The position numbers were made by a program, and so were the translations under genes. The notes beneath the pieces are model-generated. The model was given only the letters and a program-made list of their open reading frames with translations, made no database searches and was not told the DNA's origin. From Exiguobacterium sibiricum 7-3 (GTDB lineage: Bacteria > Bacillota > Bacilli > Exiguobacteriales > Exiguobacteriaceae), in assembly GCF_000620865.1 (NCBI RefSeq), contig NZ_KK211190.1, positions 1,377,971 to 1,441,970 of the forward strand: DNA of 64,000 nucleotides, read 5' to 3'. Positions 1-8,698 of the stretch are shown here, one piece after another. Each line of letters opens with the position of its first letter. The first letter of the stretch is position 1.

Positions 1-346
1 TAACGATAAGGCGGGTGTGACGGCGCAGTTCAATTTGAACATTTTAAAGCATATCAATGAATCACTTGACGGAACGTTTGACCTGACATGGTTCGAACAT
101 GTTGCGTTTTATAATGAAGTGCTTGGCCGGATTGAGATGCATCTGAGAAGTCGGATTGATCAACTGGTGACCGTCGCGGATCAGACATTTAGCTTTAAAC
201 AAGGTGAAACCATCCATACGGAAAATTCCTATAAATACAGTGTGGATGACTTTCAAGTGTTGGCCAGACAAAATGGATTTACTCCGGTCACATGTTTTAC
301 GGATCGAAATCAATATTTTAGTGTCCATTATCTAGAAAAGACATGA
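1..346 (+). CDS. EgtD-type histidine N-alpha-methyltransferase, C-terminal part
   Basis: Partial gene cut by the left window edge. The frame is open from base 2 (residues NDKAGVTAQFNLN), so the GTG at 17 is an internal valine, not the start. The about 114 visible residues match the C-terminal half of the SAM-dependent methyltransferase family of EgtD, which trimethylates histidine: the segments AGVTAQFNLNILKHIN, RIEMHLRSR, GETIHTENSYKY and the terminal FSVHYL are typical. The catalytic N-terminal Rossmann part lies outside the window, so the substrate cannot be judged. A strong terminator follows five bases after the stop, so this is the last gene of its transcript. Confidence 0.8.
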   Translation, partial: NDKAGVTAQFNLNILKHINESLDGTFDLTWFEHVAFYNEVLGRIEMHLRSRIDQLVTVADQTFSFKQGETIHTENSYKYSVDDFQVLARQNGFTPVTCFTDRNQYFSVHYLEKT

Positions 347-350
347 TGAC

Positions 351-388
351 AAAGAAACGACCATCCAATGGCGGATGGTCGTTTCTTT
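351..388. terminator. bidirectional terminator
   Basis: A 16-bp perfect stem (AAAGAAACGACCATCC at 351-366, complement at 373-388) with a six-base loop sits between the convergent EgtD-like gene and csaA. A/T runs flank both sides, so it can stop transcription from both directions. Confidence 0.85.
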
Positions 389-389
389 G

Positions 390-728
390 TCAGCTCAGTC
401 GGCTTCCGTCCGGAATCGGGTGCTCCGGGCAGACCAACACGGGCATGAGCTGATCGAGAGAACCTAACTCGAGAATACGACCGGACGAGCCGACGACGAG
501 TCCTGGGACGTTCAGAGCGACAAGTGCTTGTTTACCGATGATTTCTTCGTATTCAAAACGTGTTTCTTTCCAATCGAGGAACAAGGACTGTTGAAATTCT
601 AAGAAATCGATCAGCAGTAACAGTAAAGCGGGTTCTTCGTCCGAAGTCCGGAGCGAACGAATTGTACCGACACGAATGTCGAGAGATTCCAGCTGATCAA
701 GAGTCACGAAAGGTTTGATCGGATGCAC
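390..728 (-). CDS. csaA: CsaA-like tRNA-binding domain protein
   Basis: A 112-residue protein with the OB-fold tRNA-binding domain of the CsaA family, related to the C-terminus of methionyl-tRNA synthetase. Family signatures are LDIRVGTIRS near the N-terminus, IIGKQALVALNVPGLVVG in the middle and the ending PEHPIPDGSRL. CsaA proteins bind RNA and have chaperone-like activity linked to protein export. GGAGAG directly abuts a TTG at 734, which is too close. It lies six bases upstream of the GTG at 728, so that start is chosen. It is monocistronic and convergent with the gene to its left. The family call is firm; the cellular role is by analogy. Confidence 0.8.
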   Translation of the reverse strand: MHPIKPFVTLDQLESLDIRVGTIRSLRTSDEEPALLLLLIDFLEFQQSLFLDWKETRFEYEEIIGKQALVALNVPGLVVGSSGRILELGSLDQLMPVLVCPEHPIPDGSRLS

Positions 729-825
729 ATTCAACTCTCCTTTGATATCTCGAATATAGAACGTTTGTTCTTATTTATTAGCGGGTATAGACTATCAAGA
801 AGGTAAAAGTTCGTTCGTTGTTTGC

Positions 826-1926
826 TCATTGAGGTAAATAATCCTCCAGATTGATATCGAGTTCTTGCCCTAACGCTAACTTCGCTAATTCACGCCCCAG
901 ATAGGGACCAATCGTTAAGCCGGAGGCTCCAAGTCCGTTAGCGACCAGTACATTCGGATGAGTCGCGAGTCGTCCGATGATCGGTAAGGAAGTACTGGTA
1001 TAAGGACGAAGTCCGACACGCATCTCATTGATTTTCGAGTCTTCCAGTGCAGGTGCAACCGGCAAGGCACGTGTCAATAAAGCATGCATGCCCTTGACGG
1101 TCGGTTGGAGGTTATAGTCAAGTTGTTTCTCATGCGTGGAGCCGAGCGCCAATTTTCCATCCTCAATCGATACAAGATACAGTCCACGTTGCCCCATGAT
1201 GACGGGCCATTGTTGTGTTTGTTCCGCCGTGATGTCCAGATGGAGAATCTGCCCTTTTTCAGGACGGATGTCAAGTTCAAGATGCAACGGTTTCAGTAAC
1301 TCATTGACCCAGACACCTGCCGTCAAGATGATTTGCTCCGCGTAATGCATTTCATCATCAATTTGGACACCCTTCACTTGACCGTCCACGACGATTAACG
1401 CGGCATCTGCTTCGACCACCTTCGCCTGCTGTTTGAGGGCGCCGCGTTCTAGTGCAGCGCGTAACGCACGTCCGTCAACTCGTGCTCCGCCGGAAACGAA
1501 TAATGCATCTTCCACATATTCAATCAACGGAAACATCTGTTGCACACGATCAGCAGTCAAACGCTCGATTTGCTGAATCGCCGGCGCCTCGGGAAAACGA
1601 TTTTCAGCAATGACCTGCATTTTTTCGATTTTTGATGTTTCGTGTAAAGCGATTGCGCCTACTTTTTGATAGCCGGTCGTCGTCTCACCAAGTGCCTCGA
1701 GTTCCGGAATCAAGGTGTCATAATAATGAGCACCGTTATTGGCTAATCGATACCAAGCCTTGTTCCGACGTTGCGTCATCCAAGGACAAATAATTCCTGC
1801 TGCGACGTGCGTAGCACGACCCGCTTCCTTCCGGTCAACCAACAAGACGGATGCGCCTTCTTTCGCTAAATGATATGCGGTTGAGGTGCCGAGAATACCT
1901 GCCCCGATCACGATATGGCTGTACAT
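826..1926 (-). CDS. FAD-dependent amino acid oxidase (DAO family, YurR-like)
   Basis: A 366-residue flavoprotein of the D-amino acid/glycine oxidase family. The FAD-binding Rossmann motif HIVIGAGILGTSTAYHLAKEG lies at the N-terminus and the family's C-terminal MRVGLRPYTSTSLPIIGRL and VANGLGASGLTIGPYLG are present. The AGIICPW..RRNKAWYRLA segment resembles Bacillus YurR more than ThiO, and no thiamine genes are nearby. The frame is open up to 2022, but the extra N-terminus is hydrophobic and unlike the family. ATG 1926 or ATG 1935 (GAG and GAGATG upstream) both put the Rossmann fold at the start. The substrate is probably an amino acid or imino acid and cannot be told from sequence. Confidence 0.8.
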   Translation of the reverse strand: MYSHIVIGAGILGTSTAYHLAKEGASVLLVDRKEAGRATHVAAGIICPWMTQRRNKAWYRLANNGAHYYDTLIPELEALGETTTGYQKVGAIALHETSKIEKMQVIAENRFPEAPAIQQIERLTADRVQQMFPLIEYVEDALFVSGGARVDGRALRAALERGALKQQAKVVEADAALIVVDGQVKGVQIDDEMHYAEQIILTAGVWVNELLKPLHLELDIRPEKGQILHLDITAEQTQQWPVIMGQRGLYLVSIEDGKLALGSTHEKQLDYNLQPTVKGMHALLTRALPVAPALEDSKINEMRVGLRPYTSTSLPIIGRLATHPNVLVANGLGASGLTIGPYLGRELAKLALGQELDINLEDYLPQ

Positions 1927-2204
1927 GCTTTTCATCTCATTTCTAAAATAATCTAATTCAAGTGTAAAGAAAAAAACGGCAAAGAACAAATACGAGTAAA
2001 CGGCTGAAAACAGCACATTCAAATATGGGGAATGATGGGAAAGTAAAACTATTCATTAATATGTTTCGTATACTGAATATAAACCGATATTTCACACGAA
2101 ATATACGATTAGAAATGGCCGAATGAGGAAACATACCCTTATAGGCATTAGATCCCGACATCATCGACTCGAACATGTAGTCACCATTGAAGGAGGGGAA
2201 GGCA

Positions 2205-2753
2205 ATGAACATTAGTCGCGCCATCGTACGCAAACGCTACACGGATCACACTTTGTTTTATTCTGCCATCCTAATTTGGAAGTTGCTCTTCTTCCTACCC
2301 TTGCTCATGTACGTCAACAGTGGGTCGGACAACATTTTTCGTCTTTATTTTGTACCGTATTTGACGGTCATCGTTTTATTTCGTGTCATGACCTATTTTG
2401 CCACGTATAAAGCGTCCTTCATGGAGATGACCGAGATGGGATTATCCGTCTTTTTGATCATTGCTGATTTTTATTTAATCGCGTTGTTTGATGTCCCCTT
2501 ACCGTTTGGTATGATTATCATGCTGTTATCGATTTTACACTTTACAGCTGCTTTCAGTCGGTTCCGTTGGTTCCGCCGTCGTTTATGGTTGAATCGTCAT
2601 TTAGAGATTTTAAATTTTTTGACCGATCACGGGGAGACACCAATCAAGATTGCTGTCGTCTCGGAGGATGAGATGCTTGTAACGACAAAAAGTGGTAAAG
2701 AATTTACGTATCGTCATGTCTATTGGAATGGTTTTTACTTCGAACGGGGATAA
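2205..2753 (+). CDS. membrane protein of unknown function
   Basis: A 182-residue protein that I do not recognise. The start is ATG 2205, preceded at 2192-2197 by GGAGGGG. Hydrophobic stretches lie roughly at residues 20-40, 50-68, 82-105 and 106-122, suggesting three or four transmembrane helices. They are followed by an arginine-rich stretch (SRFRWFRRRLWLNRH) and a hydrophilic C-terminal domain of about 50 residues that probably faces the cytoplasm. It stands alone, divergent from the oxidase gene and followed by its own terminator. Confidence 0.7.
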   Translation: MNISRAIVRKRYTDHTLFYSAILIWKLLFFLPLLMYVNSGSDNIFRLYFVPYLTVIVLFRVMTYFATYKASFMEMTEMGLSVFLIIADFYLIALFDVPLPFGMIIMLLSILHFTAAFSRFRWFRRRLWLNRHLEILNFLTDHGETPIKIAVVSEDEMLVTTKSGKEFTYRHVYWNGFYFERG

Positions 2754-2757
2754 AGGG

Positions 2758-2797
2758 AAAGACTGTAGTGCTTGATTAAGTCTACAGTCTTTTTTTT
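2758..2797 (+). terminator. rho-independent terminator
   Basis: The stem AGACTGTAG (2760-2768) pairs with CTACAGTCT (2782-2790) and is followed by a run of eight T. It ends the preceding membrane-protein gene. Confidence 0.9.
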
Positions 2798-2864
2798 ATG
2801 GAAATGAAAGCGGATGTTTGCGATACTAAGTGAACAAACCGTAATGAAAAGAAGGTGAATGTTC

Positions 2865-3821
2865 ATGATACGCTGTCTTCTAGTGACGAACGATCATCAA
2901 GTTTTAGTGGATGATGATTTGGAACGTCTTCACGCACCAAACGTCAGATGGTATTTTGTCGATTTTGATCAGCCGACGGAGCAGGAAAAACAACAGCTGG
3001 TGTCCGCATTTGATTTTCACCCGCTGGCCCTTGAAGATTGTTTTCAATACTTACAGCGTCCAAAGTTAGAATATTACGACGGATACAGCTTTTTTGTGTT
3101 GCATGCCCTGGATACGGAGTCACTAAAAGGAAAAGAAATTAACCTGTTCGCCAATGAGAACTATGTCGTTTCTTACCACGAGGAGCCTTCAAGTGAAATT
3201 GATGTCGTGTTCCAAGCTTTTCAACGGATACATAATAAACCCGAACAGTGGGCGATCGAGATCGTTCATAAAATCATGGATAAAATCGTCGATGGTTATT
3301 TTCCGATCGTCCATGCGTTAGAAGACAAGATTTTTGCACTGGAAGGACGGTATGAACAGCGGGGGAATGATAAACGGATCATGGAAGAGATATTTGAGAT
3401 TCGATCCGATTTGTTAGTAGTCGCCAGGACCATCTTGCCGATGCGGGATTTGTTGTACCGGGTCGTTGAATCCCGCCGGCTTGCGATTCACGCCAACAAA
3501 AAAGCGTTTTTCCAAGATATTTATGATCATCTACTTAAACTTAATGAAATGATTGAATATAACCGGGAGATGACGTCTGAATTCCGGGATAATTTCATTT
3601 CGCTCAACTCATATCGGATGAACAATATCATGAAGACGTTAACGATTTTCACGACCATTTTCATGCCTTTAACTTTCATCGCCGGAATCTATGGGATGAA
3701 TTTTGAACATATGCCGGAACTGACGACGCGATTCGGGTATTTCTTCACATTAGGAGGAATGGGAGTCATTGCGATGGGGATGATCCTGTATTTCAGAAAA
3801 AATCATTGGTTTGATGAGTAA
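2865..3821 (+). CDS. corA: CorA-family magnesium/divalent cation transporter
   Basis: A 318-residue member of the CorA family, which forms pentameric Mg2+ (or Co2+/Ni2+) channels in the cytoplasmic membrane. It has a long acidic cytoplasmic N-terminal domain, then two C-terminal transmembrane helices. The family's YGMN pore signature (AGIYGMNF) stands at the end of the first, and a short basic tail (FRKNHWFDE) closes the protein. Two ATGs are possible. AAGGTG is seven bases before ATG 2865 but only about two before ATG 2859, so 2865 is preferred. The LysR gene follows after 14 bases and may be co-transcribed. Confidence 0.92.
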   Translation: MIRCLLVTNDHQVLVDDDLERLHAPNVRWYFVDFDQPTEQEKQQLVSAFDFHPLALEDCFQYLQRPKLEYYDGYSFFVLHALDTESLKGKEINLFANENYVVSYHEEPSSEIDVVFQAFQRIHNKPEQWAIEIVHKIMDKIVDGYFPIVHALEDKIFALEGRYEQRGNDKRIMEEIFEIRSDLLVVARTILPMRDLLYRVVESRRLAIHANKKAFFQDIYDHLLKLNEMIEYNREMTSEFRDNFISLNSYRMNNIMKTLTIFTTIFMPLTFIAGIYGMNFEHMPELTTRFGYFFTLGGMGVIAMGMILYFRKNHWFDE

Positions 3822-3835
3822 GAGGGGGAAGTCGA

Positions 3836-4789
3836 GTGGACATTCGGCAATTGACATTTTTTACGACCATCGTAGATCATGCGTATAATCTAACACGGGC
3901 TTCCAAGTATCTTCATATTTCGCAACCGGCGCTCAGTCAACTGGTACGGGAATTTGAAGAGATGGAACAAGTGGAGTTGTTTTTGCGTCATCACGGACGA
4001 TTGACCGGTCTGACAGACGCCGGACAACAATTTTATGAGGATGCGCTGAGTGTCCTGCACGGACATCAACAAATGATGGAACATCTTCACGAACGGTCAC
4101 GTGTCATACGAGGGAAAGTCCGGTTGGGGATTCCACCGGTCATTTTGCCCGTCCTTTTTTCGCAACTGATTCCGAAATTAATGGCGGAACATCCCGGCAT
4201 TGAGCTGGAAATCATCGAAGAAGGAGCTTTTGAATTGAAGCGTCGCCTGCTGCTCGAAGAACTGGACTTGGCGATTTTAATTGAACCGGGAGAATCCTAT
4301 GGCATAGAACGCTATCGATTAATCGAGGATGAGGTCGTCGTCGCGGTGAGGCCAAGCCATCCGTTAAGCCAAACCAAAAGTGTATCTTACCGTGACCTGG
4401 CAGAGGAACCTTTGGTCATTCTCAATGATAGTTTCATGTTGCACCATCAGATTTTATCCCAGTTCCGGCATGTGCAAGTCGAACCACACATCTTTTTTAC
4501 TTCCGGTGCTTGGGACTTATTGATTGGGATGGTACAAGAACTCGACGTCGTGTCGATTTTACCAGAACCGATTCTCCGATTTCATCATGCAGAGGATATC
4601 CGGATTTTACCGTTTGACCCTCCGATGTTATGGGATGTTTCGTTAAATCATTTAGCAGGGGTCGAGCAACGTCCGCTCGTGCGTCACGTCCAGGACTATG
4701 TCTTACATTACTTTAAATCCTATTGGCCGCATCCATCCGATCGTGGCGCAAACATTAAAAAGAACCCGGACCAGCCACCTCTTTTGTAA
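3836..4789 (+). CDS. LysR-family transcriptional regulator
   Basis: A 317-residue LysR-type regulator. The N-terminal winged helix-turn-helix (MDIRQLTFFTTIV..RASKYLHISQPALSQLVREFE) is followed by the periplasmic-binding-protein-like effector domain from about residue 90. The start is GTG 3836 with GAGGGGGA upstream. It lies 14 bases after corA on the same strand, so the two may share a promoter, but no target is visible and neither neighbour is a classic LysR target. The last codons overlap the left arm of the following terminator. Confidence 0.88.
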   Translation: MDIRQLTFFTTIVDHAYNLTRASKYLHISQPALSQLVREFEEMEQVELFLRHHGRLTGLTDAGQQFYEDALSVLHGHQQMMEHLHERSRVIRGKVRLGIPPVILPVLFSQLIPKLMAEHPGIELEIIEEGAFELKRRLLLEELDLAILIEPGESYGIERYRLIEDEVVVAVRPSHPLSQTKSVSYRDLAEEPLVILNDSFMLHHQILSQFRHVQVEPHIFFTSGAWDLLIGMVQELDVVSILPEPILRFHHAEDIRILPFDPPMLWDVSLNHLAGVEQRPLVRHVQDYVLHYFKSYWPHPSDRGANIKKNPDQPPLL

Positions 4790-4816
4790 GAAGTGGATCT
4801 GATTCGGGTTCTTTGT
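4758..4816. terminator. bidirectional terminator between lysR and dynA
   Basis: AAAGAACCCG (4759-4768) pairs with CGGGTTCTTT (4805-4814) across a 36-base loop that contains the lysR stop codon. T runs follow on both strands, so it also serves dynA. Confidence 0.7.
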
Positions 4817-4845
4817 GTAGTAATGGATCCGCTTATTGAGAAAAA

Positions 4846-7800
4846 TTAAACGGTTTGATCCAGTTGGCTGATGCTCGAGTAAGCGTGTTTGAACTGTTCC
4901 AGATGGTCCGTCGTCGCTAAACTGCTTCGCTCCATCTCGATTTGTTTTTGTAACGTTCCAGATAATGCTGTATACATCTCGTCGAGCAAACGGGCGACGT
5001 GTTGCTGCGCGAGTTCGCGTAATCGCTGCTCTTCCGTTTCAAGATAAGATGTCGCATCCGGTTTCGTCAACTGCATTAATGCGTCTTTCAATTGTTCTTT
5101 TTCATTCCGTTCAAAAAAGGCTTTCGGATTACGGAAATACTGTTTGACGGACTGGTAAGGTGCCGCATCCTGGAAAGGACCTTCAAAATGGACGGACGTC
5201 ATCGCCGGTGCTTCGAATGGAGAAAGTTGGAAAGAAGGGTTCAACTTCGTCGCATACCGCTCTTCTTCCTGGAAACGTTGAAGGAGAGCTGTTTTGATCC
5301 AACCGTCAATCCGGAAATGTGTCACGCGTAATTCCTGTTCAAAATCATATTTCAAAAAGCCAAGTAGTTCGACCAAGGCTTCGTGCAGGGCTTGCTGCTT
5401 TGTGGCGTTCGCGAAGCGGACGGGATGATACGCTTCTTTAAAGAAATCAGGGAAACGGTAATAGATCCGTTGATTGACATGATGTAACAGTTCATGGATT
5501 TCAGCAAATAAGGCATGACGGAGTAAATCGGTCCGCCGGTCTAAAAAATGTGCTTCGATCGTCTGACTCAAGTCATCCAGTTCGTCAAGCCGTGTCTCTT
5601 TTCGCACGATATTGAATTCGGTCTGTTCCATCAATTGACGTAATCGGTGGACGGTTTTCTCCGTTTCCTCCGACAACACTTGAACGGCCAATCCTTTAAG
5701 GTCCCGTTCCAGGAATTGATGGAAGGAAGATTCGAAGACAGGTAAACCTGAGTCGAGCTCGCGGTCCGTCTGCTTTTCTGCTAATGCGTGAAGGCTCGAG
5801 ACACCAAACAGACGAGGCGATCGAATACCAAACCGTTGTAATTCAGTCTCGACATATTGCAGGACCGCTTGTTTTTCAATGTCATTTTGTGCCAGGTCAA
5901 TCGCATTAACGATGAAGAACATTTTGTCCAGTTCAAACGCATCTTTGACACGACCAAGCTGAATCAGAAACTCACGGTCGGCGCGGGCGAAGGCGTGATT
6001 GAAATACGTCACGAATAAGATGGCGTCCGCATCCTTGATATAGTCAAAGGCAACATCTGTATGACGGGCATTGATGGAATCGGCACCCGGTGTATCGACA
6101 AGTGTAATTCCGAGACGGGTCAACGGACTATCGAAGTACAAGTCGATCACATCGACAAAGCAACTGAGATGCTCTTTTGCGACATACTCCGTGAACGTCG
6201 GTTGATCGACCGTTTGTATCGTTCCGACGAAGGACGAAACAGACGGATAACCTATTAAAAAAGCACGTAAAAAAGATGTATCCCGCAATGTGTGGTCCGG
6301 TTGTGATTCAATCCAATGTGCGGCTTCCTGCAAGGAAGTGATCGTGACGTCAAAAGCCTGAAGAAGGTCATTTATTTCGTTGACGAGTTCCTGTTCCGTC
6401 TTAAAGCGGATCGTCGCAGTACCGTGCGGATGTGCCGAACTGACCGGATTAATCCGGTTGATCGAAGCGGTCGTCGGATTAGGCGAGACAGGCAAAACCG
6501 GTTGTCCGAGTAACGCATTGCAAAACGACGACTTGCCGGCACTGAACGCACCAAACAAAGCAATCGTAAACGTACTGGAGGAGACACGTTTCAGTTTGTC
6601 TTGCAAATAAGCGACCGTATCTTCAAATCCGGAAACGGATGATAAAATCGTTTGAATCTGTTGTATGTCTTCCAGCGAATAAGCCCGTGTCTCCTCGACG
6701 CCGTTTGAAAAAGTTGCTTCCGTAGTAACGGCAACTTCCTCGAGTACTTCCTGCGGCTGGAACGGGACTAACGCTTGCTCGGCTTGAAGCAGATCCTGCT
6801 GCCATTTCAAGACCTGTTGTCGAGCAGCTTCTAGTTGTTTATTCGTCGGCGCGTCCGCTTGCTCAAGATACGTCTTGAGCAATTGCCGGTAGTCAGCTTC
6901 GGTTTTCAACAAATCACATTTTTGACGTAAAGTTGTTTGTTCCGTCAGCAAGTCCTGTTTGACGCTGCCATCTGTTTGTTCCAGCTCTGCTCGAATGCCA
7001 TCACGCCAGCGGTTCGTCTCTTTCGTATACCAGTCAGCCGTGAGACTGACGACACGATTCGTAAACTGGAGGACCGATTCACCGGTAATCGTGATACCTT
7101 CCTGGACGGCATCCTCGATGACACGGAGCGGCGGATCAAGTGGATAGGTGTCAATCTGCATCGTGTGCCGATCGGACAAAATGCCGGCTTCCGCTAAAGA
7201 TTGTTTCATCAATTTCCGCAGATGTAAGGCGATTTCGGATGTCGTGACGGAGTGGTATGCCCGCATGAGATCTTCCGCCACCTGTTGCTGGGTGGTCTGC
7301 GTCTTTTTGGCACTTCTGAAAAATCCGACTTTAAAGGATGCTTGTCGTGTTTCTAAAAAGGTTCGCATTTTCTCACGAAGCTCAAACGGCATCAATGTCG
7401 CATTTCGCAACAAACTTTCCCGGTGCTGTGAAAAACGGCTGACCCACTGTTCTGGTGCCATCAGTTCGAGTTGCAAATCGAGCTGATGCAGCTGTTCAAA
7501 CAACGCTTCGGATTGTTGCCGCTCTGACGGAGTTATTCCTTCTTCCGTCGACTGGACAGCTTCTTCGATGCGTGTTTCGAGATACGTCACATGTTCGGCA
7601 TGTAAGGATTCCAGTGTCGTGGCAGCTGATTGCAACAGTTTCGGTTGGACGTCACGGATGCTTTGATCGACGAGCTGTTTGACTGTAAGAAAATCATTTT
7701 CTGGATGATCCGCTTCCCGTAAGCTCGTAAAGAAGATTCCTTTTGGTTCGACGCCATGGGCTGCAAATGACTGGATGACCGAACGTTTAAAGGCGGCAAA

Positions 7801-8433
7801 CGATAGTTCACTGGACTGGTGTTTGTCGATTTGATTGACAATCAAATACAATTCAGGCACGGAAGTCAACAATTCGCGTGTGACGGTGAAGTTCAATTCG
7901 GACTGGACATGGTTATAGTCCATGACGTAAAAAATCATGTCCGCTAAGTGTAAGGCGGACTCCGTGGAAATCCGGTGGGCGTCATCGACGGAATCGACAC
8001 CTGGCGTATCCATTAAGACAAGTCCTTCCGGTAAGTTTGAGCCGGCATGAGTGATATCAATTCGTTCGACGGTGCCGTCACGTCCTAAGGTCTCAAGATG
8101 CGGTAAGTCGGTCGCGGCCAACTGGACGGCAGGACGATCATGAAAATGGACGATGGCGGCATCTTGCTCTTCCCGACGTAATGTGACGATATTGGCACTG
8201 GTCGGAATCGGACTGGTCGGTAAAATCGACTCTCCCGTCAAGGCATTGATCATGCTTGATTTCCCAGCCGAAAAATGGCCGGCGAAAGCAATCGTAAATT
8301 CACGTTTTAATAGTTTCGCTGAAAATTTATTTAATTTGTCGAGTCGCAGTTGATCCGACGAGGGTTGAATCAATGTCGTGAGAAGCGCTGTCGCTTCAAT
8401 GTGATTTGTTAACCGTTCTTCGAATGAGCGCAT
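4846..8433 (-). CDS. dynA: dynamin-like GTPase with two fused dynamin modules (DynA)
   Basis: A 1195-residue protein, nearly the length of Bacillus DynA (formerly YpbR). It consists of two complete bacterial dynamin modules in tandem. Module 1 has a P-loop at residues 52-59 (GHFSAGKS), the switch DTPGVDS and the base-recognition NQID. Module 2 repeats this from about residue 625 with GAFSAGKS, DTPGADS and NAID. Each GTPase domain is followed by long helical stalk segments. DynA tethers and fuses membranes and helps repair phage- or antibiotic-damaged membranes; this role is from the family. The start ATG 8433 has AAAGGGG about nine bases upstream. It is monocistronic. Confidence 0.93.
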   Translation of the reverse strand: MRSFEERLTNHIEATALLTTLIQPSSDQLRLDKLNKFSAKLLKREFTIAFAGHFSAGKSSMINALTGESILPTSPIPTSANIVTLRREEQDAAIVHFHDRPAVQLAATDLPHLETLGRDGTVERIDITHAGSNLPEGLVLMDTPGVDSVDDAHRISTESALHLADMIFYVMDYNHVQSELNFTVTRELLTSVPELYLIVNQIDKHQSSELSFAAFKRSVIQSFAAHGVEPKGIFFTSLREADHPENDFLTVKQLVDQSIRDVQPKLLQSAATTLESLHAEHVTYLETRIEEAVQSTEEGITPSERQQSEALFEQLHQLDLQLELMAPEQWVSRFSQHRESLLRNATLMPFELREKMRTFLETRQASFKVGFFRSAKKTQTTQQQVAEDLMRAYHSVTTSEIALHLRKLMKQSLAEAGILSDRHTMQIDTYPLDPPLRVIEDAVQEGITITGESVLQFTNRVVSLTADWYTKETNRWRDGIRAELEQTDGSVKQDLLTEQTTLRQKCDLLKTEADYRQLLKTYLEQADAPTNKQLEAARQQVLKWQQDLLQAEQALVPFQPQEVLEEVAVTTEATFSNGVEETRAYSLEDIQQIQTILSSVSGFEDTVAYLQDKLKRVSSSTFTIALFGAFSAGKSSFCNALLGQPVLPVSPNPTTASINRINPVSSAHPHGTATIRFKTEQELVNEINDLLQAFDVTITSLQEAAHWIESQPDHTLRDTSFLRAFLIGYPSVSSFVGTIQTVDQPTFTEYVAKEHLSCFVDVIDLYFDSPLTRLGITLVDTPGADSINARHTDVAFDYIKDADAILFVTYFNHAFARADREFLIQLGRVKDAFELDKMFFIVNAIDLAQNDIEKQAVLQYVETELQRFGIRSPRLFGVSSLHALAEKQTDRELDSGLPVFESSFHQFLERDLKGLAVQVLSEETEKTVHRLRQLMEQTEFNIVRKETRLDELDDLSQTIEAHFLDRRTDLLRHALFAEIHELLHHVNQRIYYRFPDFFKEAYHPVRFANATKQQALHEALVELLGFLKYDFEQELRVTHFRIDGWIKTALLQRFQEEERYATKLNPSFQLSPFEAPAMTSVHFEGPFQDAAPYQSVKQYFRNPKAFFERNEKEQLKDALMQLTKPDATSYLETEEQRLRELAQQHVARLLDEMYTALSGTLQKQIEMERSSLATTDHLEQFKHAYSSISQLDQTV

Positions 8434-8629
8434 GCCTGTGAAACCCCTTTCTTACAATCCAGTTTCAGTGTATCACGCTTATTTTGGTTCCGTCATCTGT
8501 TCATCGGTAAGTTCTGCAAACGGGCTGGAAAAGAGACGTCAAGACTTACGGATTCCGCGAAAACGGTATACGATGAAACAAGAGTCATATCCGATCAACA
8601 CGTCGGCAACCGACAATGCATCATGGACA

Positions 8630-8670
8630 TAAAAAAAGATTGAATTCCTGAGAAATAAGGAATTCAATCC
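8630..8670 (-). terminator. terminator of the epimerase-like gene
   Basis: On the minus strand the 12-bp stem GATTGAATTCCT / AGGAATTCAATC (8637-8668) is followed by seven T. The 8434-8636 stretch to its left shows no gene with a ribosome binding site. Confidence 0.85.
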
Positions 8671-8698
8671 GCTGGATGGTAAAGATTTTTCTGAAACA

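Noticed and set aside
17-346. GTG at 17 as the start of a 109-residue gene
   Set aside because: The frame continues upstream to the window edge and matches EgtD before this codon; it is an internal valine.
1958-2233. 91-codon minus-strand frame
   Set aside because: No ribosome binding site, spans two divergent promoter regions and has an unlikely composition; a chance frame.
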